Source: Corynespora cassiicola
Lineage: Eukaryota; Ascomycota; Dothideomycetes; Pleosporales; Corynesporascaceae
DNA length: 64,000 bases
Assembly: GCA_022059125.1 (NCBI GenBank)
Contig: JAEUWY010000007.1
Span: forward strand, 186,001-250,000
Direction of reading: 5' to 3'
Part shown: piece by piece, positions 10,578-20,531 of the stretch
Layout of the letters: every line of letters starts with the position of its first letter
Position numbering within the stretch: the stretch's first letter is position 1
Notes under the pieces: generated by a model
What the model saw: the letters and a program-made list of their open reading frames with translations, nothing else
Told to the model about the DNA's origin: nothing
Database searches by the model: none
Program-made: the position numbers and the translations under genes

Positions 10578-11898
10578 ATGAACCAAACCATCCTGGAATT
10601 CCTCGCGCCGAGGAACATGTCCGCTTTCAAAAACAACGGGATCTACGCCCGGATCTTCAAGTGTCTCGGGGACAACAATGAGAATTGAAGCGCTGCGAGA
10701 CTGAAGTTCACCGCCTCACGTACAAAATAGACCCTGTTCAGGAACCCAGCACTCCCGCAAATCATCTGCAGACTTACACCTGGAAAAAGCATGGGGAGAC
10801 GTTCAACTGGAAGTGGCTGGACCCGAACGTTGTGGGGCTCGACATGGTGTGCGAAATCGCAGTGTCGCACTACAAGGCGGCGCAGGCACGTTGGGACTTC
10901 TTGAGCCTGACGTCCCACGAGGGCGAGACCCTCGAGAAGGGTATGAAGATAGCTCTCGCTTCAGCAAAGCGAAAAGCAAACATTTGAGGAAGTTGTGGGC
11001 GGAGCGGTCGAAATACACTAGATGGAGAAAGATCGAGGTGTCAAAAGTGGAGGGCCTGAACCAAATGCACCAGTTCCTCACGCGCGACGCGTTCCAGCTC
11101 GGCATTACCGCCGCGGACGTTTGTACCAAACTACATGTCAAGATCCCGGTAGATGACTACCAAAATTTGTCGTATCATGTTGAAGGGCCGCCGTATACGA
11201 CGGGAATAGTGAGCGAGAATACGTTTGCTTCGTTGCTCAAAATCAAGGAAAAGGATGGTTTCAGGCTAGAAATTGAGCTTCTGCAGAGCCACGCCAGATT
11301 GAACGGACTATTTGAATTTTGGGAAGCCATGTGGCCCGTCATACGGAAACTAGTTGAAAAGAAGATGAAAGTCACTATCTGGATGGTGCATAGAAGGAAA
11401 GAGAGGTATACCAAGGAGGAAATAGCTGAAATGAAACAAAAGCAGCAATTGAGGTGGGAGGCGAGGGAGACAAAGAGGCAGGTAAACCACAGGAAACATA
11501 ACAAATACCGGAAGCCGTTGCCACGGCTGCCGGCCCCGCCGCCCGTACCGACAGAATATGCTGTGGACACTAAATGGAATTTGAACTGGGCTTTTGCGGC
11601 ACCCAAGCGCGATGATTGGATCTACACGGTCCTCTCATGTTTTGTAAGGATTATGAGGATGCTTATACAAACCACATGCCAGTTTGCTAACGATGTGATT
11701 TACAGGAAGATAGAGAAGTTTTTGATACTCGGATGCCGATACGATATCATACTGCAATCTAGTTGGCTGGACGGCTGGACGGCTGGATGCAAAGGACACA
11801 TCAGACATATTCTTGTCAAACGGGCTTGGGTCTTTACAAAGCCACAAAACAAGTATCGACTTTCAACAATAATGCCATTCGCAATTTATAACCAGTGA
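10578..11898 (+). pseudogene. Frame-broken, divergent member of the LPxEL family
   Basis: Three frames carry consecutive pieces of one protein. The frame from ATG 10578 (IYARIFKCLGD) stops at about 10687. A second frame (10685-10987) contains VGLDMVCEIAVSHYKAA, matching VGREFALEVVEMFYNKA of the gene at 6125. A third frame, coding to 11898, contains a 'DGFRLEIELLQ' block equivalent to its 'EGFELDLKL' block. No intron with usable phases joins the pieces; candidates near 10941 are too short or out of phase. The long open tail (Lys/Arg- then Pro-rich) suggests decay is recent. A sequencing error or unusual splicing remains possible. Confidence 0.55.
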
Positions 11899-12252
11899 TG
11901 TTCCTTCGCGGATTGGAGACAGGCCACTTGTCTTGTTCGCTATATTGGAGGTGATAGTAAAAGAAAATTCCGAATTTTTTTTTGTAGAATATTGTATGGT
12001 AGTAGATTACAGCAGTTGTTTACAGCATTTGTCTTGATCATCCCAAGCTTCGTGGATTATGTTGGTACAAGTGACTGAGCAGGTGTTGCAGGGCCGATAA
12101 TGTGCGGTACAAGTTGGCTGTTCGTGACTTCAACATGGGAGTTGAACCCCGTCCCCTGTGCCCGAGGATGGCGTGCCCATGCCTACTCGCTGTCTGACCG
12201 TAGTCTTTTTTGTGGCCATTCCACGCTTTCAATTGCCAGTCCCACCCCCTCG

Positions 12253-12517
12253 TTACCGATTGTTCCTCTCGACGGGTGTTATGGTGGGAATGGCCTTGCG
12301 CAATTCTTCCTTGTCCTTCTCGGTGGGCACGAGGCCCAGGTGCTCTTCGGCTCTGTCGGAGAGGAACATTCCTAGGCCGGCGTAGGCCATGACGCCGACG
12401 CCAATGACGATGCGCGTTTTGGGCGCGATGCCCCTGTACCACCTGGGTAGCGTCAGTCAATGGGCGTGTCATGTGAGGGCATTATACGCTCGAAGAGACA
12501 TACTGCCAGAGGGCCAT
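12253..12517 (-). CDS. 67-residue single-pass membrane protein
   Basis: A 14-base first exon (12504-12517, encoding MALWQ with the next base) joins exon 12253-12442 through a phase-2 intron (GTATGT donor, CCCAG acceptor). The product starts MALWQWYRGIAPKTR, has one hydrophobic helix of about 18 residues (VIGVGVMAYAGLGMFL), then a charged tail with EKDKEELRKAIP. The size, short positively charged N-terminus and single helix are typical of small mitochondrial inner-membrane proteins, but that is inference and no family is assigned. It faces the mannosidase gene head to head, 388 bases apart. It is too short for ordinary ORF calling and rests on splice-site quality and composition. Confidence 0.65.
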
Positions 12518-12905
12518 GTGCAGCGGGAGGGCGGAGGGCGGAGGATGGTGGTTGCGGAGGTGCAGAGAAGCTCCGATCGGCAGAGCCAAAAACAGCGGAG
12601 GAGGCCATGCCAAGAAGGACATCAAGCTTCGTTCATTTCGCTCGCCCGCCATGAAACGCCCACCACCACCATCGCCTCTGTCTTTTTTCCTCTGGAGACA
12701 CGCCCGAGGATCAGAGCAGTGCGAGCCGCTCCAGCATCTTTACACCCTCGCCACAACCCGCCGCCACCGCCAGCAGTGACATGCCCGTGGCCGCACCTCT
12801 CCCCCGCAACCTCCGCAGCGAGTAACCCATGGTTCCTCCATTCCCACACAATCTCTCGTTTATCGGCGCGTAGCTCGCCTTCAAAAGTCCCCTTAGGTGC
12901 CCACA

Positions 12906-14633
12906 ATGCCCGGGTTCCTCCGCCGCGGCAGGACCAAGTTCCGAAAGGACCCCCAATCGTCGTTCAAGCTCCTTGCCGCTGTCCTCGTCATTACCCTCTA
13001 CCTCATAATAAAGGAGTTCTCGAACCCGACAGTCCGCACAAAAGCACCCTCGTTTGGCGCGCAGATACAATATGCATACTGGTTGAACGGAACCGGAGAG
13101 GCAGATGAAGAGAAGGCAGACAAGGTGCGTGGCGCCATGCGCTACACCTTTTGGAAATATCGTGAGAACGCGTGGGGATACGACGACATCAAACCCGTGA
13201 CGGGAGGGAACTATTCTTCACGGAACGGGTGGGGCGCATTCATTGTCGACTCGGCGACAACGCTGGCGCTGATGGGCCTGTGGGACGAGCTCGCTCTCTC
13301 CGTTGAACACATCATTCATATTGATTTCACCAAGGCCCATGATCTCGTGGATCCGTTCGAGACCACCATCCGGTATCTGGGCGGCCTGGTGTCGCTGGTA
13401 GACATTTATGACGCTGGCCTCGTACCGGAGGATATCATTACCAAGGATGCACGCGACCTGTTGCTTGAACAGGCCGTTACGCTGGCTGGCGCTCTTGGCC
13501 CAGCATACGATTCGCCTACGGGCATGCCGTGGCCTCGAGTCGATTTCAGTCTTTCCAAGGGGGTTCCTGATCCCCCGTCCGTCTACAAGAAAGATCCAAC
13601 CAAGCCCAAGTACCAGAATCCCGCCATCGGCCCGGCCCGCACCGGATCGTCCATTCTCGAAAATCGCGTCTTGACGCGACTCACGGGAAATCACGTCTAC
13701 GTAAAGAATTCCACTCTTGCGTGGGCTCCCCTCGTGTGGTCGAAGTGGGTGTCTCCCTGGCCCGGTATGGTTGATGCGCCCATCGACATTGTTACGGGAG
13801 CTCCAATCGCCCGCCAGCGCCACTGGGACGCCGGGCACGACTCATACTATGAATATCTCATCAAGTTGACCATGCTAGCGCCCTCCACCGATCCCTATAT
13901 GGATATGTACAAGACCAAGGGCCTCGAGGCCGCACACTCGCTCCGTGACTATCTCGCCTCGCGCTCCGCCCCGGCCCCCGATCATTACACTCAGCACCTC
14001 TTCATCGGCCGCCAAGACGACACGCAGTACCAGAACAAGCAGTCTCACCTCGCCTGCTTCGCACCGGGGACCATCCTTCTCGCCGCCCAGTTCCACAACG
14101 AGCCTTACCTGCGCACTTTTGCCCTTGCCCTGCTCGAGGGATGCCACCACACGTATACGTCCACTCCAACCAAGATCGGCCCCGAGGTCTGGTCCTGGAT
14201 TCCCAAGTTCAACGACGAGGATGGGCCGCTATATGCACCGGATTCAGAGCGCAGGAAGGCAGAGTGGAAAGACCTGGGCTTCTGGGCCACGGACGCGAGA
14301 TACAAGGGCAGGCCCGAGTACGTCGAGTCCCTCTTCTACGCCTACCGCATCACAGGCGAGGAGCGCTTTCGAGAGTGGGCCTGGGAGGCGTTCCAGGCCA
14401 TGGAGAAGCATTGCAAGGCGCCGTATGGATATGCAGGGCTGCTCGACGTGTTTGATGGTGGCGAAGGCGGGACCGAGAAGAAGACGGAGGAGAGGTGGAT
14501 TGATGAGCAGGAGAGCTTTTGGGCAGCCGAGACGCTCAAGTATCTCTATCTCACGTTCGAGGATCGGAAGGTTGCGAGCTTGGATCAGTGGGTGTTTAGC
14601 ACAGAGGGGCATGTGTTTAGGATGATTCGGTGA
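12906..14633 (+). CDS. GH47 class I alpha-1,2-mannosidase
   Basis: One exon of 575 residues; the ATG at 12906 has a strong fungal context (ACAATG). A short basic N-terminus and a hydrophobic segment at about residues 20-37 make it a type II membrane protein of the ER/Golgi. The rest is a GH47 catalytic domain, recognised from the family blocks DSATTLALMGL, RHWDAGHDSYYEYL, RPEYVESLFYAYRITG and the C-terminal STEGHVFR, whose Thr corresponds to the calcium-binding Thr-Glu of the family. The length suits this family. These enzymes remove alpha-1,2-linked mannose from N-glycans (Man9GlcNAc2 trimming) or mark misfolded glycoproteins. The more usual terminal block is NTEAHP, so STEGHV is a slight variant. 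Confidence 0.92.
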   Translation: MPGFLRRGRTKFRKDPQSSFKLLAAVLVITLYLIIKEFSNPTVRTKAPSFGAQIQYAYWLNGTGEADEEKADKVRGAMRYTFWKYRENAWGYDDIKPVTGGNYSSRNGWGAFIVDSATTLALMGLWDELALSVEHIIHIDFTKAHDLVDPFETTIRYLGGLVSLVDIYDAGLVPEDIITKDARDLLLEQAVTLAGALGPAYDSPTGMPWPRVDFSLSKGVPDPPSVYKKDPTKPKYQNPAIGPARTGSSILENRVLTRLTGNHVYVKNSTLAWAPLVWSKWVSPWPGMVDAPIDIVTGAPIARQRHWDAGHDSYYEYLIKLTMLAPSTDPYMDMYKTKGLEAAHSLRDYLASRSAPAPDHYTQHLFIGRQDDTQYQNKQSHLACFAPGTILLAAQFHNEPYLRTFALALLEGCHHTYTSTPTKIGPEVWSWIPKFNDEDGPLYAPDSERRKAEWKDLGFWATDARYKGRPEYVESLFYAYRITGEERFREWAWEAFQAMEKHCKAPYGYAGLLDVFDGGEGGTEKKTEERWIDEQESFWAAETLKYLYLTFEDRKVASLDQWVFSTEGHVFRMIR

Positions 14634-15252
14634 GAGGAGAAGGATCAGAGGGGTCATGTGTATATCAGTAGGCTCTCTGGACTAGAGCTCCCCGGGGGAG
14701 TAGATAAAGCTGCATTCTTGCCTGATTGGGCGAGAGAAAAAATGGCGTTTCGTAGCTTTTGTAGGGAGTGTTGGGCGTATGATACCCTTTTGTTCTCAGA
14801 TTCTCTTCGTTGTTCATTGAAGGTGTGTGAAGTAGGGGTTTATTGTGTGGAAAAACTCAAAGCCTTTTCGATGCAGCCTATTTGCGTCTAATGTGCATCA
14901 GTGGAGTGGACGGAGAAAATACAGTCCCCCCTAGCTCAGACGTCAAGCTTTTTTTTCATAGCAGTCACTCAATGCTCTGTCAGCTCCACAATGAACAGTC
15001 CTGATTGCTAAATTGAAAATCCTCGATCGTAGAGTTACAAGTCATCGGGTATATACATAGTTCCTTTAGGGACAGTAAAAGTCGAGAAACAAGAAAACTG
15101 GAGAGTCAATGTAGACAAATCAGAACAGAGGGTTCCTGGCCAATGCTTATTGGCCTTTATGTTGATGCAAGAAATGAAGTTACCACGACAAAAGAGAGAT
15201 GATATGTCTTGTCCGTGGAGATTCATTGATATGCATGCACGAACCAATTCCA
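14634..15252. other. Intergenic between convergent genes
   Basis: The 3' regions of the mannosidase and of the minus-strand acetyltransferase. It contains the dispersed repeat listed at 14945-15000; no gene seen. Confidence 0.6.
14945..15000 (+). repeat. Dispersed repeat copy 1 (T-run, CATA, then 'GCTCCACA')
   Basis: A T-run followed by about 40 bases closely resembles 43738-43790, with shared CATA, ACTC, TCTGTC and GCTCCACA words; several of the differences are transitions. A CCCCCTAGCTC motif lies upstream at about 14926. In the other copy the equivalent motif lies on the far side in inverted orientation, which hints at a small inverted-repeat element. Both copies lie about 300 bases downstream of a glycosidase stop codon. 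Confidence 0.55.
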
Positions 15253-16246
15253 TTATGCGACATGGCAAGGTTTCGCAATTTCTTTGCCATCGACCACCCA
15301 AACACCTTGTTTGGGCCTCCACATGGCAGTTACGGGTTCAGGAGTCAACTCATGCACGCATTTTCGCCACGCATCGGTATCTTCGTTTGAGGCTCCACTG
15401 CTGGCAGTGCGGCGCGTGTCAAAATTAACCTGTGAAAGCGACCGGAAGCCGAATTTTCCATAAAGCTGTTTGCCCATAGCTGAAGACTCCAAGAAACATT
15501 CAAATTCCTTGGAATCTGCCAGGGATATGCCGTGGGATAGGATAAGAGACGCGACGCCAGCACGGCGATAGGCAGGCAGGACTGCAAGCCAGTTAAGTGC
15601 TGTTACGGAGTTAGCTTGAGCTAAAATGGATGATGTTGGCAAGAAGAGAGCGCATGGCCCAAGTCATCTCTTGTGCAACAACGGGGGGAAACAGGATCGT
15701 TGCCTATCACACTTGTCTGTTTCGCCACACAAGAAGGCCAGAAACTCTTCCAGAAGTGTAGCACTAGCAGAGAAGACGAAGATTCTTTGGGGCCAAACAA
15801 CCTAGAGAAAGTAACTCACCAAAGTGTGGTTTCCGCATCCAAGTCGCTCGGGGTTTGTAGACTTGGTTCAGTATGCTCTCGCAAAACTCCCTGCACTCGC
15901 CTTCGGGCCACCACGGTGCCTGCATCTTTGGGCCATCCCCCTTGAAGGGGCTCTCCTCGAACATCTGCCACTGACCGCATCCCACAGCTTGGCCGGTCTT
16001 TGAGTCAGCAATGTAATACCAGTGACTTGACGGATCCTTTTGGTGGACATTCCAGAACCGGGTCTTGGATTCTTGCACGGCCAGCTCTCGATCTCTCTCG
16101 GTGTATCCCAGGACAGGGAAGACTAACTGGGCGAATGGCTCATATGGGTCGTAGTTGGCCACCCATATCACGTCCATGACAGCATCCATCTCTTGCCTCG
16201 TCTCCACCTGTTTGAGTACAAACCTGCTGTTCCCGTTCTGTTGCAT
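15253..16246 (-). CDS. GNAT-family N-acetyltransferase
   Basis: Two exons (15820-16246 and 15253-15599) give 257 residues. The frame is open further upstream, but only from a TTG; the ATG at 16246 has a good AAG context. N-terminal strand-helix (FVLKQVETRQEMDAVMDVIW), a 'SHWYYIADSKTGQAVGCGQW' core and the acetyl-CoA pyrophosphate loop LAVLPAYRRAGVAS (the R/Q-x-x-G-x-A pattern) mark the GNAT fold. The intron is long for this window (about 220 bases), with an alternative acceptor at about 15614; the choice made keeps the usual His-to-loop spacing. Cytosolic; substrate unknown. Confidence 0.82.
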
Positions 16247-16950
16247 CTTGAACTCGAGTCGGTATGTTCCCGGTCGTTCAGAGCTCCCGTTTCCAGGCAA
16301 AGATCACCGCCACTCAAGGTACGTACCCAGAGGAGAGTAGACAGGCAGTCGGGAGGGTTCCAAATAAGCACAACGTGGTTCGCCAGAAAGCACCTCCGAC
16401 ACCGCAGCCCTCCTCCGCCCCGGATAGATTGCCCAATCTCTTGGGAGCCAAAGCTTGATCAGTATTGATAAGGCAGTTTTGGAAGCTGGCCAGCCGCGAC
16501 CGCACGTGAAGCGCTGCCTGTATCACGGCGCGGAACGATTCCGGAACAGGAAGGCAACAATCATGCCGGGGGCTAGGGCCTTGGCACAAGTCACGGCGTC
16601 ACACCTTGCGATGCTACTACACTACGACCATCCGCGGCTGTGCCTCTCCGGCCCCTCACTTGACTCTCTTGCGCTGCGTTGCACGCGTGCGACGCCCTGG
16701 CTGGGTGGCTGCGGGAGCAAACCCCCGGCGCTAGCACCCACCGACGCTTCGGCGCTTTCCCGCCCGCCGCGCCCAATTCATCGGGGGTCCGAGCTTGGGG
16801 GCCCGTTTGTTGGTGGATTGCGCTGGCAGGCCCATCGCAGGCGTCCGTTGGCAATAGACTAGGTTGTACAAGCTTTATCGTTTATTCGGCCGCTGCACTG
16901 CATCTGCTCCATCGCATCACGGCACGCCTCGGTTCGAGACCTCCACTGCC
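16247..16950. promoter_or_regulatory. Divergent intergenic region
   Basis: About 700 GC-rich bases between the acetyltransferase and the UstYa-like gene, both starting outward. Reading frames here look like composition artefacts. Confidence 0.45.
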
Positions 16951-17917
16951 ATGCCGACTCATCGAGACTATCAGACTGTGCGGACGGAAGAGTTGGTGGG
17001 CGAGGAGGTCAAGCTCAGAGGGGAAGGTATGAGCTGGAGTGATGCGGAGATCATTCCCACGACGACACGGAGCTTCGTAGTCTACCTGTCTCTGTTATTG
17101 ATCTCATTCACTGCCAATGTCCTGCTAGTCCTGGACAATGCTCGTCTGAAGACCTCCGGAGACAGCGGGAGGACAGTATACAGTGAGTTCTCCATGTGGG
17201 CCTGGCCCAGCATGTGCTCATTGCCTAGGCGGAAACTCGTTCACCACTCTCTCCACTTTTCACTCGTTTACCCAATACTGGAACCCGAACCTCGCCCAAG
17301 AGACTACCGATGCGGCATGGAGTGCGATTGACACGAATCCGATTGCCGTGGCCCTCCACAATGACTTTGTAAACCATGTTGGCCTAGGCCCATCCACGAA
17401 ATTCCCGTGGGATACGGAGCGCAGCGTCTATTACATTCGAGCCTTTCATGACCTGCATTGTCTGGTCTGCTAGCCTTTTAGATCTCACATCCGACAGTTG
17501 CTGACATAGTTGAAGAAACTGGTCCGCAAAGCGATTACTTCCCAACACCATAACGATTCCCAAACTGTCAACTTGGAGCACATTTACCACTGTCTTGATG
17601 CCCTGCGACAAGACATCATGTGCATCGCGGATGACACACCCATGCCGGCCCCAGTTGCACATCATGTAGGAGATGGGCAAGTCCGCAAGTGCAGAGACTG
17701 GAACAAGTTGGTCGCTTGGGCCACTCATCCTGATCGGAACGCCTGTCATCGCTTCGATGACTATCGGGAGGCGGCCAACACGTTAGAGCTTTTCGCTTTC
17801 TGTCCGGACAATTCTCCATATCGGGATGTAATGCAAAAATACTTTGATTATCATGGACACAAGAATGCTTATGAACCAAAGAATCATGGGGAGGATACAA
17901 TAAAGCTGCAGTCCTAG
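16951..17917 (+). CDS. UstYa-like oxidase (DUF3328)
   Basis: Exons 16951-17182, 17229-17464 and 17510-17917 give 291 residues. A cytosolic N-tail and one membrane helix at about residues 42-61 precede a lumenal domain carrying both family HxxHC motifs: HDLHC (end of exon 2) and HIYHC (exon 3), the proposed copper-binding residues. UstYa-type enzymes catalyse oxidative cyclisation, halogenation or other oxidations in fungal secondary metabolism, best known from ustiloxin and cyclochlorotine pathways. The second intron has a weak GTCTGC donor and is only 45 bases. The gene is 1.3 kb upstream of a small secreted peptide gene on the same strand. The metabolite is unknown. Confidence 0.85.
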
Positions 17918-19188
17918 CTGCATATCCAAATGGTGACTTGGGCAACCACTCAACATGACGAAGAAGACACAAAAGCCGCGAAAAAAATAATTAACGCATA
18001 CATTCTTTCCCCGGCTGGGGTAGTCAGCGCAAGTTTTGCTATTATCCCCGCTATAATAAATTTTTATAATTTTTCCAATCTTATATCTCCACTTGCATCT
18101 CCGATCTTCGGCATCAAGAGCCACTTGTAGATCTCGCCACCGACAAATCGCGCAACCCCATGTTAGGTATTGCTTTGTCCTTGGTAAATGTAACGCCCAA
18201 ATTTTTTCAAGCAGTGTTGTATCATGGTTTCTGAAGGAGGTTTCAGCTTCTAGGTCCTAGATAACTGGAAGTTGAAATCTTGTGGATCAACCAAATGAGT
18301 GTGCATAATTTTACTTGGGATGCCCTTTTGTAGACTGATTTTATGGACGATGGCTGTGGTGTGCTTCTTCTCCCGAGAGGATGGAAAATTCAGATAGTGC
18401 ATAATTCTTTTCACGAGCCCTTGACATGTTCAGACATAGTATATTAAAGAAAACACATGACACATATATCTTTGTGACTAATTTCGACAGCTTTCCTGTT
18501 GGTGACTGAACAAAAGCGAATTAGTTGCCACGGTGCTAAACGCAAGATTAGATAATCAGGTTTTTTGCAAAGCTAATACCTTATTTACATCTGAAATTTG
18601 TTAGGGATAAGTTGTGATGCATTTTGTTAGGCTATTATTTTGAAATGAATAGTTTAATTTTCATCTATTGGGCCCGGAAAATAGTTTCTAAGGTCAGCCC
18701 ATATTTTTTCCCCTGTCACTTAGAAGGGTTTTTCTTCTATGGGAGACCCAGAAAAGAACATGTATACATATATTCGCTTTTTAAAACCTTTCGAATTCAT
18801 CACTAGTCGATACATAATCGAGGGCTGGTGATGTCGTTTTCTGGTAAATGTGTCACCTTCACCTATAAAAGGGCCGTGTACTTCGAACTTTCCCTTGCTT
18901 ATAATCTATTGATTCGATGTTGGTACGACCAGGTGTCGTGGTTTACACCCGAAGCAATATCTCTAAAGGTTCATGAGGTTACATCCGTACATCATGGTGT
19001 GTAGCCAGTTACCACTTCAATTGAAATGTTAGGAACTCCGTCAAAGGCCGCCAAACCTCAAACTTTCCAGTCTTTGACCCCAGTCTCTAATTCTTCTCCT
19101 CATCAAACTCACAGATATCTCGCAGTGGGTCATACCAAAAGTGAATTGTAAGCATACGCTAACGTTTGGATCCAGAGCAGAAGTCAAC
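17918..19188. other. AT-leaning intergenic region
   Basis: No gene seen. A clean TATAAAA at 18864-18870 lies about 320 bases before the next ATG, so the downstream peptide gene may have a long or spliced 5' leader. Confidence 0.5.
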
Positions 19189-19413
19189 ATGCGAAGCAGT
19201 ACCCTCCTCACGCTGGTAGCCCTAGCCGTGAGCGTCAAGTCTGCACCAATCGATTTAAATTCTAGACATTATTCTATCTTTCCGTACGAGATTAAAATTT
19301 TAGAAGATTTGGATAAGCGGACAACTGGCTTTGGAGGCATTATGGGGTACGCAGCGCGCGCGGCGCCTGTAGTCGAGATCGAACAGCAGAATCCGACGCA
19401 CGTCAACCAATGA
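19189..19413 (+). CDS. Small secreted peptide with a single Kex2-type Lys-Arg site
   Basis: 74 residues from the ATG at 19189. Residues 1-18 form a clear signal peptide (MRSSTLLTLVALAVSVKSA). The mature part has no cysteine; a Lys-Arg pair at residues 43-44 would be cut by the Golgi protease Kex2, releasing a 30-residue C-terminal peptide that begins TTGFGGIMGYAARAAP. This is the architecture of a pro-peptide: secreted leader, dibasic site, short product. It could be a RiPP precursor given the UstYa gene 1.3 kb upstream, a signalling peptide, or a cysteine-free effector. It lacks the repeated cores typical of dikaritin precursors. It is intact, but short enough that chance is a real alternative. 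Confidence 0.55.
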   Translation: MRSSTLLTLVALAVSVKSAPIDLNSRHYSIFPYEIKILEDLDKRTTGFGGIMGYAARAAPVVEIEQQNPTHVNQ

Positions 19414-20531
19414 ATTGCAGGTCCGTCAATTTCGCCTTCAAAATTATCAATGGTCTGAACGCTCCCAACAGAATATCTATGAAGCTGTGGTACCAGCATC
19501 ACCACTGAGGTCAGACGATGATGCGTAGTAAGACTGTCTGTCTTTACCGAATAAGGAAGGGAGAGTGAACGTCATAGAGATAGTTCATCGGCAAAATAGT
19601 TCAGCAAGTTTTTGAATTGACAATGACATCGAATGTTGCCGATAAGCCCTTGACTATGGGACGCGCGTAATTATCATCTGACCGTGTGTTATCGTCCATT
19701 GCTCCTAGATCATGAAATTCATACAATGCACACGACATTGGGCAATGTTTCACTACCTTTGATAGTCTCACAAGACTAAACCATCCAGTTTCGAAGCTCC
19801 TCCAATCTTACTTGCATCCCTAGCTGTGCAACGCTGATGCCAGCGTTGCACTGCGCAAGCGACGAACTTGAATGCTGCCTCAACGATTTTTCTGTCCAAT
19901 GCTCGCTGCGAAGATCCGAGCTAGGGATATATGTCTTAGATACATGATGCCAGTCGTCCATGCAAATCTCCTGCCTGTGCATTGGCATTTCTTACGTTGA
20001 CTTGAAGGGCCGACGTGGCGGTTGTTGTGATGCAAAGGCCAGCCACTCTCATTATAGCCCTCATGATACCTCCTACCCTTGCAGGTGTATTTGCTACGTA
20101 AGCAATTCGCTTGTACCATCCATTTCAGCAAATTGGTTTGACTCGATCGCCAGAGAGAAACGTGTTCTTATAATAATAGCGGCAGATCCTACAAGACGGG
20201 GAGCGCGTGATACAATCAATCGGTATGATAGATGTGGGATTATCGCTCTGTCATCGTCATTGGATTCATGTGCATATGCATCCGCGACGCGTTCCTCTAT
20301 TACATGCTCCCGACGCCATGCGCCATGTCGATGCTGAGCAGGACGCCCCTTTCAATCTCGCCCTGCCTCCTGCGACAGCTCCAACATCGAATTGCGCGCC
20401 CCTGCTTTGTCGGACGGTTTGCTGCTGCTTTTTTCGTCTTTGAGTCCCGAGCTCATCGGATCGTGAAGCCTCTCGGATTGTGATTTGCAGGTTTCAGTCT
20501 ATTCTTTGGAAACTGTCAGGCATGCGACGCC
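19414..20531. other. Intergenic, no gene seen
   Basis: Several short plus-strand frames at 19960-20483 overlap each other without splice logic. Presumed promoter of the rhodopsin-like gene. Confidence 0.5.

Noticed and set aside
12060..12190. Minus-strand T-loop-like GGTTCAACTCC suggesting a tRNA
   Set aside because: The stem is only three to four pairs and no cloverleaf forms.
12038..12472. 144-codon minus-strand frame
   Set aside because: His/Arg-rich shadow of the frame encoding the small membrane protein, which has the better composition and splice sites.
13218..13838. 206-codon minus-strand frame
   Set aside because: Antisense to the GH47 gene.
19189..19413. Classic multi-core dikaritin precursor
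   Set aside because: Only one Lys-Arg site and no repeated core peptide; kept only as a single-core hypothesis.
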